Shown: positions 5,712 to 13,540, counted from the first letter of the stretch. The stretch is 14,977 nucleotides of DNA from Chloroflexota bacterium (GCA_005880175.1 VBJR01000263.1:10396-25372), one strand, 5' to 3'. Notes: a model not told the origin generated them from the sequence alone. Made by a program: numbers and translations.

Positions 5712-7544
5712 TTACAGCGTAACGTCTCGCGAACGAAGCCGGAGCAGGCGGACACCCTGCGCGGGGACGATCAGACGGGCCCCGTCACCGAACGGGACCA
5801 GCTCCTCGCCGCTCCACAGGTCGCGCGCACCAGCGGCGCCAGCAGTACGCACCGTGAGCTCGGCTGCGTCCGCGCCCCAGTTGAACACGGCGAGCACGTC
5901 GCCGCGGCGCCAGTGGGTCGGCGGCAGCCCGCCGGCCGCCGGCTCCCAGTCCGGGAGCGCCGGGAGGCCGCCCGCCAGCGCCACGACCTCCGGGTTCGTC
6001 AGCAGCGCCAGTCGATCGGGCGGCAGCTCGCGAAGGTCGTCGCTGGCGCAGAACGGGCCGCCCGACAGCGCCGCGATCGTGACCAGCACCCGCGCCTGCT
6101 CCAGCGTCAGGTTGCCGCCGACCAGCGCGATGTCCGCATCCAGACGGAACCACCGATGGAGCATCGCCCGGCCGGCGAAGTTGCGGGCGACCGCCTGCAC
6201 CTCGTCGCCGAACACCGTGGGCGTGCTGGTCCCGCTCTCGAAGTCGTAGAAGGGCGTCGCGGTGTCCGGTCCCACCCGGCAGCCGTCCACCAGGCCCACC
6301 AGCGGCAGCAGCGGCGCTCCCGAGGCGACGAGCTGGGCGTCCTCGCCCGCGCCCTCGCGGATGGCCTCGACGCCCGCCCGCAGCGCGCGGAGGCCGGCGT
6401 AGGCGCCCGCGTACAGGAAGTCGATCTTGAAGTAGCGGACGCCGGCCCGCCGGAACCCCGCGAACAGGTCGCGCAGGTAGTCCCGAACGGCCGGGTTGGA
6501 CGCGTCGAGGGCGTACATCGGCCCGAACGCCCGGTGCCGCTCGTCGATGGCGCGGCCGCCGGTGGCGGGGTCGGTGACGAACCAGTCCTCCGGCGCGTGC
6601 AGCGCCACGTCGGCGGCCGCGCCGACCAGGAACGGCGCGGTCCACAGCCCAGGCACCTGGCCGCGGCGGCCGAGCTCCTGGCTCAGCGCCTCCAGCCCGC
6701 CCGGGAACTTCGTGTTCGGGCGCCACTCGCCGTACGTCTCCTGCCAGCCGTCGTCCACCTGGACCAGGCGGTAGCCGAGGTCGCGGAACGGCGGGACTGC
6801 CAGGAGGTCCGCGTGCGCCAGCACGTCCTCGCTGCGCACCCAGGGACCGAGGTGGTACCAGCTGAGCCAGCCGAGTGTGGCCGGCGCCGGGTCGCTCGGG
6901 CCGCCGGCCAGCAGCGACGTCAGGCCGGCGACGACGTCGCCGCCGGCGGTCAGGTGCACGGCCTCGCTGGTCCAGCGGGCGCCGGCCGGACCGGCGAACA
7001 GGGCCGGCACCGTCTCGAGCGTCTCCGCCTCCCGCCAGACCACGGTGAGGACGCCGTCCGCGACCGTGAACTGGGTGCAGGACGTGCGCGCGCCGGTCGC
7101 CGCCGCCGCCAGGCCGGCCCCGGCGTGGCCGGCCAGGCCGATCGTCCACCACGACACCCGCGTGCCGCCCGTGGCAGGCACGACGCCCGAGGGGTCCCAC
7201 GACTGGTACCCGTTGGCCAGCACCCACGCCAGGTCCTCGCCCACTCCGTGGACCGAGACCCCGACGCCGACGCGCGCGACCTCCACGCCGGCGGTCGCCG
7301 ACGCCTCCGCCCGCAGGCGGACGCAGCCGTCGTCCGGCTCCAGCTCGATCTCCACGTCCAGCGGCCCACAACTGGTTCGGTACCGGTTGGCGGCCGTCGG
7401 GACCGCGGCCCAGCTCGCCGACTCGTGCACCGTGTCGTCCCGGAGCCAGCACTTCGCCGTCAGGCCGGCGCAGGAGACCAGGTCCGGCCACTCCAGGTCG
7501 AGGCGGTCGCCCGCCAGCTGGACTCGCGCGCGGGGCGCGCCCAT
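5712..7544 (-). CDS. Alpha-galactosidase, glycoside hydrolase family 36
   Basis: The protein has 610 aa. It should hydrolyse terminal alpha-galactosides such as melibiose or raffinose with retention. It has an N-terminal beta-sandwich (about 1-215, with NGYQSWD at 111-117), a (beta/alpha)8 barrel (about 225-520) and a C-terminal beta domain. Barrel motifs are LGWLSWYHLG, VQVDDGWQ (262-268), LWTAPF, and YFKIDFLYAG with the nucleophile D375; RVGPD places the acid/base at D427. There is no signal peptide, so the enzyme is probably cytosolic and acts on imported sugars. No sugar transporter or regulator lies nearby. It follows the VirB4-like gene by 12 nt, an odd functional pairing. A closely related GH36 specificity, such as alpha-N-acetylgalactosaminidase, cannot be excluded. 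Confidence 0.93.
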   Translation of the reverse strand: MGAPRARVQLAGDRLDLEWPDLVSCAGLTAKCWLRDDTVHESASWAAVPTAANRYRTSCGPLDVEIELEPDDGCVRLRAEASATAGVEVARVGVGVSVHGVGEDLAWVLANGYQSWDPSGVVPATGGTRVSWWTIGLAGHAGAGLAAAATGARTSCTQFTVADGVLTVVWREAETLETVPALFAGPAGARWTSEAVHLTAGGDVVAGLTSLLAGGPSDPAPATLGWLSWYHLGPWVRSEDVLAHADLLAVPPFRDLGYRLVQVDDGWQETYGEWRPNTKFPGGLEALSQELGRRGQVPGLWTAPFLVGAAADVALHAPEDWFVTDPATGGRAIDERHRAFGPMYALDASNPAVRDYLRDLFAGFRRAGVRYFKIDFLYAGAYAGLRALRAGVEAIREGAGEDAQLVASGAPLLPLVGLVDGCRVGPDTATPFYDFESGTSTPTVFGDEVQAVARNFAGRAMLHRWFRLDADIALVGGNLTLEQARVLVTIAALSGGPFCASDDLRELPPDRLALLTNPEVVALAGGLPALPDWEPAAGGLPPTHWRRGDVLAVFNWGADAAELTVRTAGAAGARDLWSGEELVPFGDGARLIVPAQGVRLLRLRSRDVTL

Positions 7545-7559
7545 CGGTTCTGGATTCTA
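7545..7559 (-). promoter_or_regulatory. Possible internal -10 box for the alpha-galactosidase
   Basis: Minus-strand TAGAAT at 7559-7554 lies 9 nt before the ATG at 7544, and its TAG is also the stop of the VirB4-like gene. No convincing -35 is seen 16-18 bp upstream. It may allow leaderless expression of the alpha-galactosidase independently of the upstream gene. Confidence 0.35.
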
Positions 7560-9803
7560 CGAATGGCAAGTCTCCTCGACCATCCCGTGCCGTTCGGCAA
7601 TGAGCGACGCCTGCCACGGCGGCGCCTGGACCCGCACCGGAAGGCGGGCCGGGCCCGCGCTCAGGAGGAACTCGCCGCGCCGGGCGGTCTCCAGCCCGGA
7701 CCGCTGCACCTCGCTCATCTGGAAGGCGCGCTGCAGCTTGGCCGCCTCGCCCGGCCGCTGCGCGCCGAAGAAGTGGAGGGCGGGGTTCGTCGCCACGACC
7801 GCCCCCGCCTCGCCGCTGAGCAGGTCACCCGGGTTCTGGGTGGCGAAGACCAGGCTGCCGTCGTACTTCCGGATGCGTCGCGCCAGCGAGACCACGAACC
7901 GGCGGACGGTCGCGTCCTCGAACAGCAGGCCGAGCTCGTCGACGACGAGCAGGCGGCGCCGGTCCTTCCACTTGATCTTGGCCCACAGCGCTTCCGCGAG
8001 CAGGTAGTGGACCGGCGCGACCATCTCCGCGCGGAGCTCGCGCATGCCGAACGCGACGATGGGCGCGTCCAGGTCCACGTTCGTGGGCCGGCTGAACAGC
8101 TGGCCGAGGCTGCCCCGCACCCAGCGCGCCAGGATCTGGGCGACCCGGGACGACGCCGGGAGCAGGGCGGCGACGTCGCCGAGCACGGGCCGTTCCACCG
8201 CCTCGAACGTGGCCCGGACGGCCGCCTCCAGCGTGGCGCGCTCCGTCTCGTCCAGGTCGCCGCAGATGACCCCGCACAGGTCCACCGCGTCGGCCACGGC
8301 CGGGCCGAGGGTGGCCTCGTCGTGGACGTCGCCGCGCAGGTCGAGCACGTTGATCGCGTGGCCGGAGCCGAGGGCCAGCTCGACGTCGTGGCCGCCCAGC
8401 CGCCGCGCGAGGCGGCCGTACTCGTGCTCGGGGTCGATGACGAAGACCTGCGCACCCAGCCCGAGCGCGCCCATGGCGATCGTCGAGAGCAGGTACGTCT
8501 TGCCGGCGCCCGAGTGGCCGAAGATCCCGATATTCGCGTTCGCATAGCGCGTGTCGTCGAACGGGTCGACCACCACCGGCTGGCCGGTCGCCCGGCTGGC
8601 GCCGACCACCAGGCCGCTCTCGTCCGCGAGGTCGGCATCGAACTGTCGCGGCCGAGCGGGAGCGTTGCCAGCCGGCCGTCCAGCTGCCGGAAGGTGCACC
8701 GCGCCAGCCCGCACAGCGCGGAGCGCGCCGCCGCCTCGACCTCGCCGGCGGCGGCCTCCAGCGCCTCGGGGCTGGCGGCCGTGACCGTAAGGTAGAGCGA
8801 CACGTGGAACGCGCTCTCCTGGCTCGCCGTCAGCCGCTGCTGGAGTGCCTCGGCCGCCGGGACCGCGCCCTCGACCTGGGGGTCGCCGATGCCGCCGGCG
8901 CGGTGCAGCTGGCTGGCCCGCATCTGGACGAGCTGGCGCTGGAGGTACTCGACCACCCAGGCGGTGGGCAAGCGCTCGGCGTGCCAGGCCAGGGTGACCC
9001 GCAGGCGGGCAGGCACCAGCCGGAGCAGCCAGCCGGGGGCGAGCTCCCCGCCCGGGTAGCGGTCGAGCCACCAGCTGCGGTGCCAGCCCCGCCGGTCGCG
9101 CAGCGCGCCCGGGCGCTCGGTGCCGTGGAGGGACCCGGTGGCGGCCGCGCCCGCCTCGGAGAGCCGCACGTCCGGCACGCCCAGCGAACGCAGGTCGCGC
9201 TCCAGGCCGCCCGCGGCGGCCGGCGCCGTCACCAACCGGACCTCGCGGCGCTGCGCGGCGGGCAGGTCCCGGAGCCGGGCGACGAACGCGAGGTCCCGGG
9301 CCCGGCGGTCGCCCGGGGCCGGCAGGTCGCCGCCGGCCGCCTCGGCGGGCGGCTCCGCCGCCCCGGGCACGAAGTCGACCAGCACCTGCAGCGGCGCGTC
9401 CAGCCCGTCGAGCAGGGACCGGAAGCCCGCGATCCAGCGCCGGCGGTCGTCCTCCGCCGCGTCGAGGTAGCCGATCGCGCCGCACGTGAGCACGGCGGCC
9501 TCGGACCGCGCGGGAGCGAGCTGCCGCGGCGGCAGGGCCCGGACCAGGAGGCTCACGGCCGGCCGCTCCCGATCGAGCCGATCGATCGGCCGCCCGCCCG
9601 TTCCAGCGGCCCCACGCGAGGCCGGCGCCCGCGCCCAGGGCGAGCAGGCAGGGCACGACGCGCAGCCACGGGGACAGGGCGTCGAGCCGCCAGAGGCTGA
9701 GGGCGCCGAGCACGGCGATCACCAGGTAGCCGAAGCGGACCGGGCTGAGGCCGTACACCAGCCGGTCCTCCAGGTCCACGTCCTGCGGCACGCGAGCGTT
9801 CAT
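7557..9803 (-). pseudogene. PrgI-VirB4-like conjugation/secretion ATPase with two apparent frameshifts
   Basis: The likely intact product is about 748 aa. The first frame (from ATG 9803) gives a PrgI-like start, VPQDVDLEDRLVYGLSPV, with two membrane helices, to about 9600. The homologous reading then jumps to a second frame (GRPIDRL... at about 9590) and stays there to about 8645. That part holds the VirB4 N-terminal domain, including RSWWLDRYPGGELAPGWLLR. It then returns to the first frame at QFDADLADESG for the motor domain: Walker A GHSGAGKT, Walker B LLVVDELGLLF, NPGDLLSG, and the stop at 7557. The first frame stays open throughout only because stop codons are rare at this GC content. A separate GTG start at 9556 in the second frame is possible. 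The shifts may be real decay or sequence errors. VirB4 proteins power type IV secretion or conjugation at the inner membrane, but no other known component is visible here. Confidence 0.8.
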
Positions 9804-9852
9804 GGGGACCAGGCTAGGAGGCGCCGGGCGGGAGGGGAATCCAACCTGTTAA
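9804..9852 (-). promoter_or_regulatory. Promoter of the PrgI-VirB4-like gene with TTAACAGGTT upstream box
   Basis: Minus strand: TTAACAGGTT at 9852-9843, a weak -35 TTCCCC at 9839-9834, a 17-bp spacer, -10 TAGCCT at 9816-9811, then 7 nt to the ATG at 9803, consistent with a leaderless mRNA. Box-to-35, spacer and -10 positions equal those of the 1577-1528 promoter and the three repeat-borne promoters. It probably drives the long operon at least in part. Confidence 0.55.
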
Positions 9853-9906
9853 CGCCTGTACGACGGTTGCTTCGGGCGTGCGCGCGGAACGGGTGGGAGT
9901 TGGCAG

Positions 9907-9912
9907 TAGAAT
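9907..9912 (+). promoter_or_regulatory. -10 box of the tRNA-Lys gene
   Basis: TAGAAT lies 16 nt before the mature tRNA 5' end, which would give a leader of about ten nucleotides. No clear -35 is seen at 16-18 bp. Confidence 0.4.
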
Positions 9913-9928
9913 CGGACCTTGCCCGGTC

Positions 9929-10005
9929 GCCCGTCTAGCTCAACCTGGCAGAGCAGCGGACTCTTAATCCGTTGGTTCGGGGTTCGAATCCCCGGGCGGG
10001 CACCA
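9929..10005 (+). tRNA. tRNA-Lys (anticodon CTT)
   Basis: A full cloverleaf can be drawn. The acceptor stem is GCCCGTC with GGCGGGC (one G-T pair). The D stem is GCTC/GAGC. The anticodon stem GCGGA/TCCGT encloses loop CTCTTAA, with anticodon CTT. The T stem is CGGGG/CCCCG with loop TTCGAAT. The discriminator A is at 10002 and the CCA end is encoded at 10003-10005. The anticodon reads AAG, the main lysine codon in high-GC genomes. The next gene starts within about 35 nt, so the two may share a transcript. Confidence 0.97.
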
Positions 10006-10037
10006 CTCTGACCCTTCTCACCCAGGCGAGCGGCTGG

Positions 10038-10412
10038 GTGATCGCGGCCCTGACCGCGGTGACCGTCACCCTTCCGTTCCTGCTGCGGAGCCGCCTGCGC
10101 TGGGCCGGGCCGTACCTGGCGCGGCTCCAGCCCCACTACTGGATCGGGTTCACGATCGCCGGCCTGTCCCTGATCCATGCCGGGCTGGCGATGTCCTCGG
10201 GACCGATCCCGAGCAGCGTGAGCTGGTCGGTCGGCATCTGGATCGCCACCGGGGCCATGCTCCTCGTGTTTCCGCAGGTCTCGCTCGGCATGGGCCTTCG
10301 CCGGCCCGGCGGCGCCGACCGCAAGCGGCGGCGGCGCCTGCACCTCCTGACCATGGTGGTCCTCCTCGGGGCCGGCGCCGCCCACCTGGTCCTGAACGGC
10401 GGGCCGCTCTGA
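10038..10412 (+). CDS. Small four-helix membrane protein, probable b-type cytochrome (cytochrome b561 / ferric reductase-like)
   Basis: The protein has about 124 aa from GTG 10038. The same frame is open into the tRNA, so the start must lie after 10005; CTG 10008 is the alternative and would add TLLTQASGW. Four hydrophobic segments are visible, near residues 2-16, 30-50, 60-80 and 97-115. Two of them carry paired histidines 14 residues apart: HYWIGFTIAGLSLIH in one helix and HLLTMVVLLGAGAAH in another. That is the spacing used to hold two hemes b between two helices in cytochrome b and b561-type proteins. A basic loop (RKRRRRL) before the last helix marks a cytoplasmic side. The heme assignment rests on this pattern only. 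It converges with the next gene with 3 nt between stops. Confidence 0.7.
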   Translation: MIAALTAVTVTLPFLLRSRLRWAGPYLARLQPHYWIGFTIAGLSLIHAGLAMSSGPIPSSVSWSVGIWIATGAMLLVFPQVSLGMGLRRPGGADRKRRRRLHLLTMVVLLGAGAAHLVLNGGPL

Positions 10413-10415
10413 CGG

Positions 10416-11081
10416 TCAGCCAGCCCCGGCCAGGGCGTCCAGCACGGCCGGCAGAGCGCGCAGGCCGGGCAGCATCGCCTCCGCCAGGCGGGCGTCCTCC
10501 TTCTCCCGCACCCGCGTGATGTAGACGCCGCGCACGCCGTGGGCATGGGCCGGGGCGATGTCGTGGAACACGCTCCCCGCCACGTGCACCCAGCCCTCCG
10601 GCACCGCGCCCGTCAGCTCCTGGAAGCGGCGCAGGTGGCCCGGAGCAGGCTTGTAGGAGCGCACCTCTTCGGCCGTGATGATGAGGTCGAAGTCGACCGG
10701 CAGGCGGCGCGCGGTGCCGGCGATGAGGTCGAGGTCCACGTTGGAGAGGATGGCCAGCTTCCAGCCCGCGGCCCGCATAGCGTCCAGCGCGTCGCCGACG
10801 TCGGGGTAGACCGGCCAGTCCGGCAGGGTCGCGCCGAGCACGTCCTCGCCGCCGCCCGTCAGCGTGACTCCCACCTCCCGGGCGGCGCGGGACAGCGTCT
10901 CGCGCAGCACGTCCCGGTAGCGCCGGAACGGGGTCTCGGCCTCGACTACTGGCTCCAGCCGGTGGTACGCGGCCAGCACCTCCGTGCCCCGGCCGGGCGC
11001 CACGGTCTCGACGGCGCCGGAGATGCCCGCGTGCCAGTCCACCAGCGTCCCGTAGCAGTCGAACGTCGCCCATCGCTCCAC
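10416..11081 (-). CDS. HAD-superfamily hydrolase, type II (S)-2-haloacid dehalogenase-like
   Basis: The protein has 221 aa and is probably cytosolic. Motif I is FDCYGTLVD, with nucleophile D8. The residue two positions on is tyrosine, not the Asp of HAD phosphatases, and this DxY form is typical of 2-haloacid dehalogenases. Motif II is LAILSNVD, the lysine lies in SYKPAP, and motif III is HVAGSVFHDIAPAHAHG. The helical cap lies between motifs I and II (about residues 17-95). The GTG at 11081 was chosen because motif I then falls at the family's usual position; the ATG 8 nt downstream is out of frame. GGGAG precedes the GTG by only 2 nt, too close for a normal ribosome site. It is divergent from the cytidylate kinase-like gene by 56 bp. 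Actual substrate unknown. Confidence 0.88.
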   Translation of the reverse strand: MERWATFDCYGTLVDWHAGISGAVETVAPGRGTEVLAAYHRLEPVVEAETPFRRYRDVLRETLSRAAREVGVTLTGGGEDVLGATLPDWPVYPDVGDALDAMRAAGWKLAILSNVDLDLIAGTARRLPVDFDLIITAEEVRSYKPAPGHLRRFQELTGAVPEGWVHVAGSVFHDIAPAHAHGVRGVYITRVREKEDARLAEAMLPGLRALPAVLDALAGAG

Positions 11082-11122
11082 GACTCCCAGGATCGCAGAA
11101 GCCGACCCGTGCGTACCCGCGG

Positions 11123-11128
11123 TAGCAT
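11123..11128 (+). promoter_or_regulatory. -10 box of the cytidylate kinase-like gene
   Basis: TAGCAT lies 9 nt before the ATG at 11138, again at near-leaderless distance. No good -35 is seen. Confidence 0.35.
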
Positions 11129-11137
11129 GCCCGGCAG

Positions 11138-11791
11138 ATGGGCACCGTCACGATCGCGGCCGCGTACGGCGCCGGGGGCAGCGTCATCGCGCCGGAGGTC
11201 GCGGAGCGCCTCGGCCTGCCGCTGATCGATCGCGCCATCCCCGTCCCCCTCGCCCACGAGCTCGCCGGGCCCCTGCAGGACGCGCTGGCCGAGGACGAGC
11301 ACCGGCAGCCGGGGCCCGTCGGTCGAGCGCTGCTGCGCGCCATCGACATGTCCGGACTGTTCGTCGGCTTCCCCATCCCCGCCCGGGAGCTGGGCGCGGA
11401 CGAACGCGTGGCCGTCACCGAGGAGGCCCTGCGCCGCGCGTGCAACCGGGGCGGCGCGGTCGTTCTGGGCCGCGCCGGCGTGTTCGTGCTGCGCAGGCGC
11501 ATCGACGCCCTGCATGTGCGCCTCGACGGCCGCGAGGAGGCGCGGCTGCGCCAGGCGATCGTCCACGAGGGCATCGACGAGGCGACCGCGGCCGTCCAGC
11601 TGCGGGAGACGGACCGGGCGCGGTCGGCCTACGTCCGCCAGTTCTATCCCGGCGAGCGGTGGGAGGACCCCGTCAACTACCACCTGGTGATCGACAGCAC
11701 GGCGATCTCGCTCGACGTCTGCGTCGACCTGATCGTGGCGGCGGCCCGCGACCTGTTCGCCCGGGCGCCGAGGACTACGGCGCCAGCGTAG
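11138..11791 (+). CDS. Cytidylate kinase-like family protein
   Basis: The protein has 217 aa. The N-terminus TIAAAYGAGGSVIAPEVAERLG is the loose P-loop (GxGGS) of the Cytidylate_kin2 group, followed by LPLIDRAI, where the family usually has a conserved Asp-Arg. GGAVVLGRAGVFVLRR and LHVRLDGREEARLRQAI match the core strand and the lid region. RARSAYVRQFYPGERWEDPVNYHLVIDS matches the family's C-terminal part. Members are related to CMP kinase but usually are not the housekeeping Cmk, and their substrate is mostly untested. The gene has ATG at 11138 and no Shine-Dalgarno. Its 3' end overlaps the convergent exporter gene by 17 bp. Confidence 0.87.
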   Translation: MGTVTIAAAYGAGGSVIAPEVAERLGLPLIDRAIPVPLAHELAGPLQDALAEDEHRQPGPVGRALLRAIDMSGLFVGFPIPARELGADERVAVTEEALRRACNRGGAVVLGRAGVFVLRRRIDALHVRLDGREEARLRQAIVHEGIDEATAAVQLRETDRARSAYVRQFYPGERWEDPVNYHLVIDSTAISLDVCVDLIVAAARDLFARAPRTTAPA

Positions 11792-13433
11792 CGGCCGCCG
11801 CGGGCACGCCGGGCTCGGCGCCGGAGGCGGCCAGCTCGTCGAGCTGCTCCTGCCGGAGCGCGGGACCGCTGCGGAGCGGCTTCTCCTCGATCAGCAGCGT
11901 GAACAGGAACGCGACCGCCGCGGCGCCGACCGTCAGCCAGAACAGCTGCGCGATCGCGAGCGCCTCGGCCTCGTGCACCGCCGCGAGGATCTTCGGCACC
12001 AGCGCCTGCAGCTGCGGCGACTGCGCGATCTGGCTGGCGCCGCCCAGCGAGGCGAGGCTGCCGTTCCGGGCGGCGGCGGCGAGCTGGTTCGCCACCGGAC
12101 CTGGGACCCCCTGGGCCGCGAGGCTCGAGGGCAGCTGCTGCGTGAACGTGGAGTTGAACAGCGTCCCCGCGATGGCCAGGCTGACGGACCCGCCGAGCTG
12201 CCTGAGCAGCGTCAGCGTGCTGGTCGCGACGCCCATCCGCTTCAGCGGCGCCACCGACTGGATCACGACCGTGTAGGCGGCCATCCCGGGCCCGATGCCG
12301 GCGCCCAGGACGAGCATCCAGCTCCACAGCAGCCAGTTGTTCGTGTCCACCTCCATGTGCGTCATCAGGTACGCGCCGACGATCAGTATTCCGATCGCGA
12401 TCAGCATCAGCGCCTTGTACTTGCCGGTCCGGCTGATGAGCTGCCCGGCCAGGATGCTGCCGCCCATCAGGCCCACCAGCAGCGGCCAGATCTCGTAGCC
12501 GGACTGCGTGGCGCTGACCCCGCGGACCACCTGGTAGAAGCGGGGCAGGTAGATCACGGCCGTGAACATGCCGAAGCCGAGGCAGAAGACCGCAGCGTTG
12601 GTGCCGGCCATCGTGCGGTTGGTGAACAGGTCGAGCGGGATGACGGGCTCGCGGGCCCGGCGCTCGACCAGGATGAACGCGACCAGCAGCACGAGCGACA
12701 CCAGGATGAGGCCGCCCACCTGCCACGTCAGCCAGCCGTAGAGCTGGCCGTCGGGGGCGGTCTGGCCCTTCTCCGTCAGCCCGATCAGCAGCGGCACCAG
12801 GCTGGCGGTGAGCAGGGCGATGCCCGCGTAGTCGAGGTCGCGCACGGAGCTGGGTCGCCGGCCCATGTTCGGCAGCACGGCGAAGATCACCGCCAGGGCA
12901 GCGATGCCGACGGGCAGGTTCACGTAGAAGACCCAGCGCCAGTTGACGTTGTCCGTCAGGAAGCCGCCCAGGAACGGCCCGATGATGAAGCTGAGCCCGA
13001 AGACGGCGCCGAACAGGCCCTGGTAGCGGCCGCGCTCCTGGGGGCTGAACAGGTCGCCGATGATGGCCAGCGAGATCGGGAACAGTGCGCCGGCGCCCAG
13101 GCCCTGGACGCCGCGGAACGCGATCAGCTGGCCCATCGACTGGGACAGGCCGGACAGCGCCGAGCCGACCAGGAAGATGCTGACGCCGATCAGCAGCATC
13201 GGCCGCCGGCCGTACACGTCCGACAGCTTGCCGTAGATCGGCACGGTCACCGTGGACGTCAGCAGGTACGCGGTGACGACCCAGGTGTAGAGGTTGTCGC
13301 CCTTCAGCTCGCTGACGATGTGGGGCAGCGCGGTGCCGACGATCGTCTGGTCGAGCGAGCTGAGGAAGAGCACGAGGAGCACCGCGCCGAGCACCGCGGA
13401 CCGCGCGCGAGGCGCGAGGGGGGTGGCCTCCAT
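11775..13433 (-). CDS. DHA2-family (EmrB/QacA) multidrug efflux MFS transporter
   Basis: The protein has 552 aa, with the length and hydropathy of the 14-helix DHA2 group of drug:proton antiporters. Motif D1 LDQTIVGTALP is in helix 1. Motif A GKLSDVYGRRP lies between helices 2 and 3, RGVQGLGAGALFP in helix 4 and GPFLGGFLTDNVNWRWVFYVNLP-like motif C in helix 5. A long polar loop (QQLPSSLAAQG through LVPKILAAVHEAE) lies before the last helix, as is usual in the family. It sits alone, with no adjacent TetR- or MarR-type regulator in the window. It overlaps the cytidylate kinase-like gene by 17 bp tail to tail. Drug specificity cannot be told. Confidence 0.94.
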   Translation of the reverse strand: MEATPLAPRARSAVLGAVLLVLFLSSLDQTIVGTALPHIVSELKGDNLYTWVVTAYLLTSTVTVPIYGKLSDVYGRRPMLLIGVSIFLVGSALSGLSQSMGQLIAFRGVQGLGAGALFPISLAIIGDLFSPQERGRYQGLFGAVFGLSFIIGPFLGGFLTDNVNWRWVFYVNLPVGIAALAVIFAVLPNMGRRPSSVRDLDYAGIALLTASLVPLLIGLTEKGQTAPDGQLYGWLTWQVGGLILVSLVLLVAFILVERRAREPVIPLDLFTNRTMAGTNAAVFCLGFGMFTAVIYLPRFYQVVRGVSATQSGYEIWPLLVGLMGGSILAGQLISRTGKYKALMLIAIGILIVGAYLMTHMEVDTNNWLLWSWMLVLGAGIGPGMAAYTVVIQSVAPLKRMGVATSTLTLLRQLGGSVSLAIAGTLFNSTFTQQLPSSLAAQGVPGPVANQLAAAARNGSLASLGGASQIAQSPQLQALVPKILAAVHEAEALAIAQLFWLTVGAAAVAFLFTLLIEEKPLRSGPALRQEQLDELAASGAEPGVPAAAATLAP

Positions 13434-13490
13434 CTCGGGCTCAGCGTACGCCCGTCGTGTCGGCGGCTCTCTCTAGGGAGTTCCCGGAAC
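13434..13490 (-). promoter_or_regulatory. Promoter/operator region of the DHA2 exporter
   Basis: On the minus strand a TACGCT -10-like box (13448-13443) lies 9 nt before the ATG. A perfect inverted repeat, GTTCC-C-GGAAC, lies at 13480-13490 and overlaps a second one, GGGAGTTCCC, at 13476-13485. Exporter genes of this kind are often repressed through such palindromes, but no cognate regulator is present here. Confidence 0.35.
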
Positions 13491-13540
13491 CGCGCGCGGC
13501 GCGCCGCTGCGGCTGTTCGCCAGCAGCTGGCCGGCGTGGC

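Noticed and set aside
8636..8656. Programmed -1 ribosomal frameshift in the VirB4-like gene
   Set aside because: There is no X-XXY-YYZ slippery heptamer at the junction (CGGCCGCGACAG), and a second frameshift exists upstream, so mutation or sequence error is simpler.
5913..8795. 960-codon plus-strand open frame opposite the alpha-galactosidase and VirB4-like gene
   Set aside because: It is a low-complexity Arg/Val/Gly/Ala text antisense to two clearly recognisable protein families, so it is a codon-bias shadow.
9972..10007. Start of the small membrane protein inside the tRNA gene
   Set aside because: The upstream codons are the tRNA anticodon arm, T arm and CCA end; a start there would destroy either the tRNA or the message.
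11775..11791. 17-bp tail-to-tail overlap of the cytidylate kinase-like and exporter genes as a special feature
   Set aside because: Short convergent overlaps are ordinary in compact genomes, and both stops are supported by family length.
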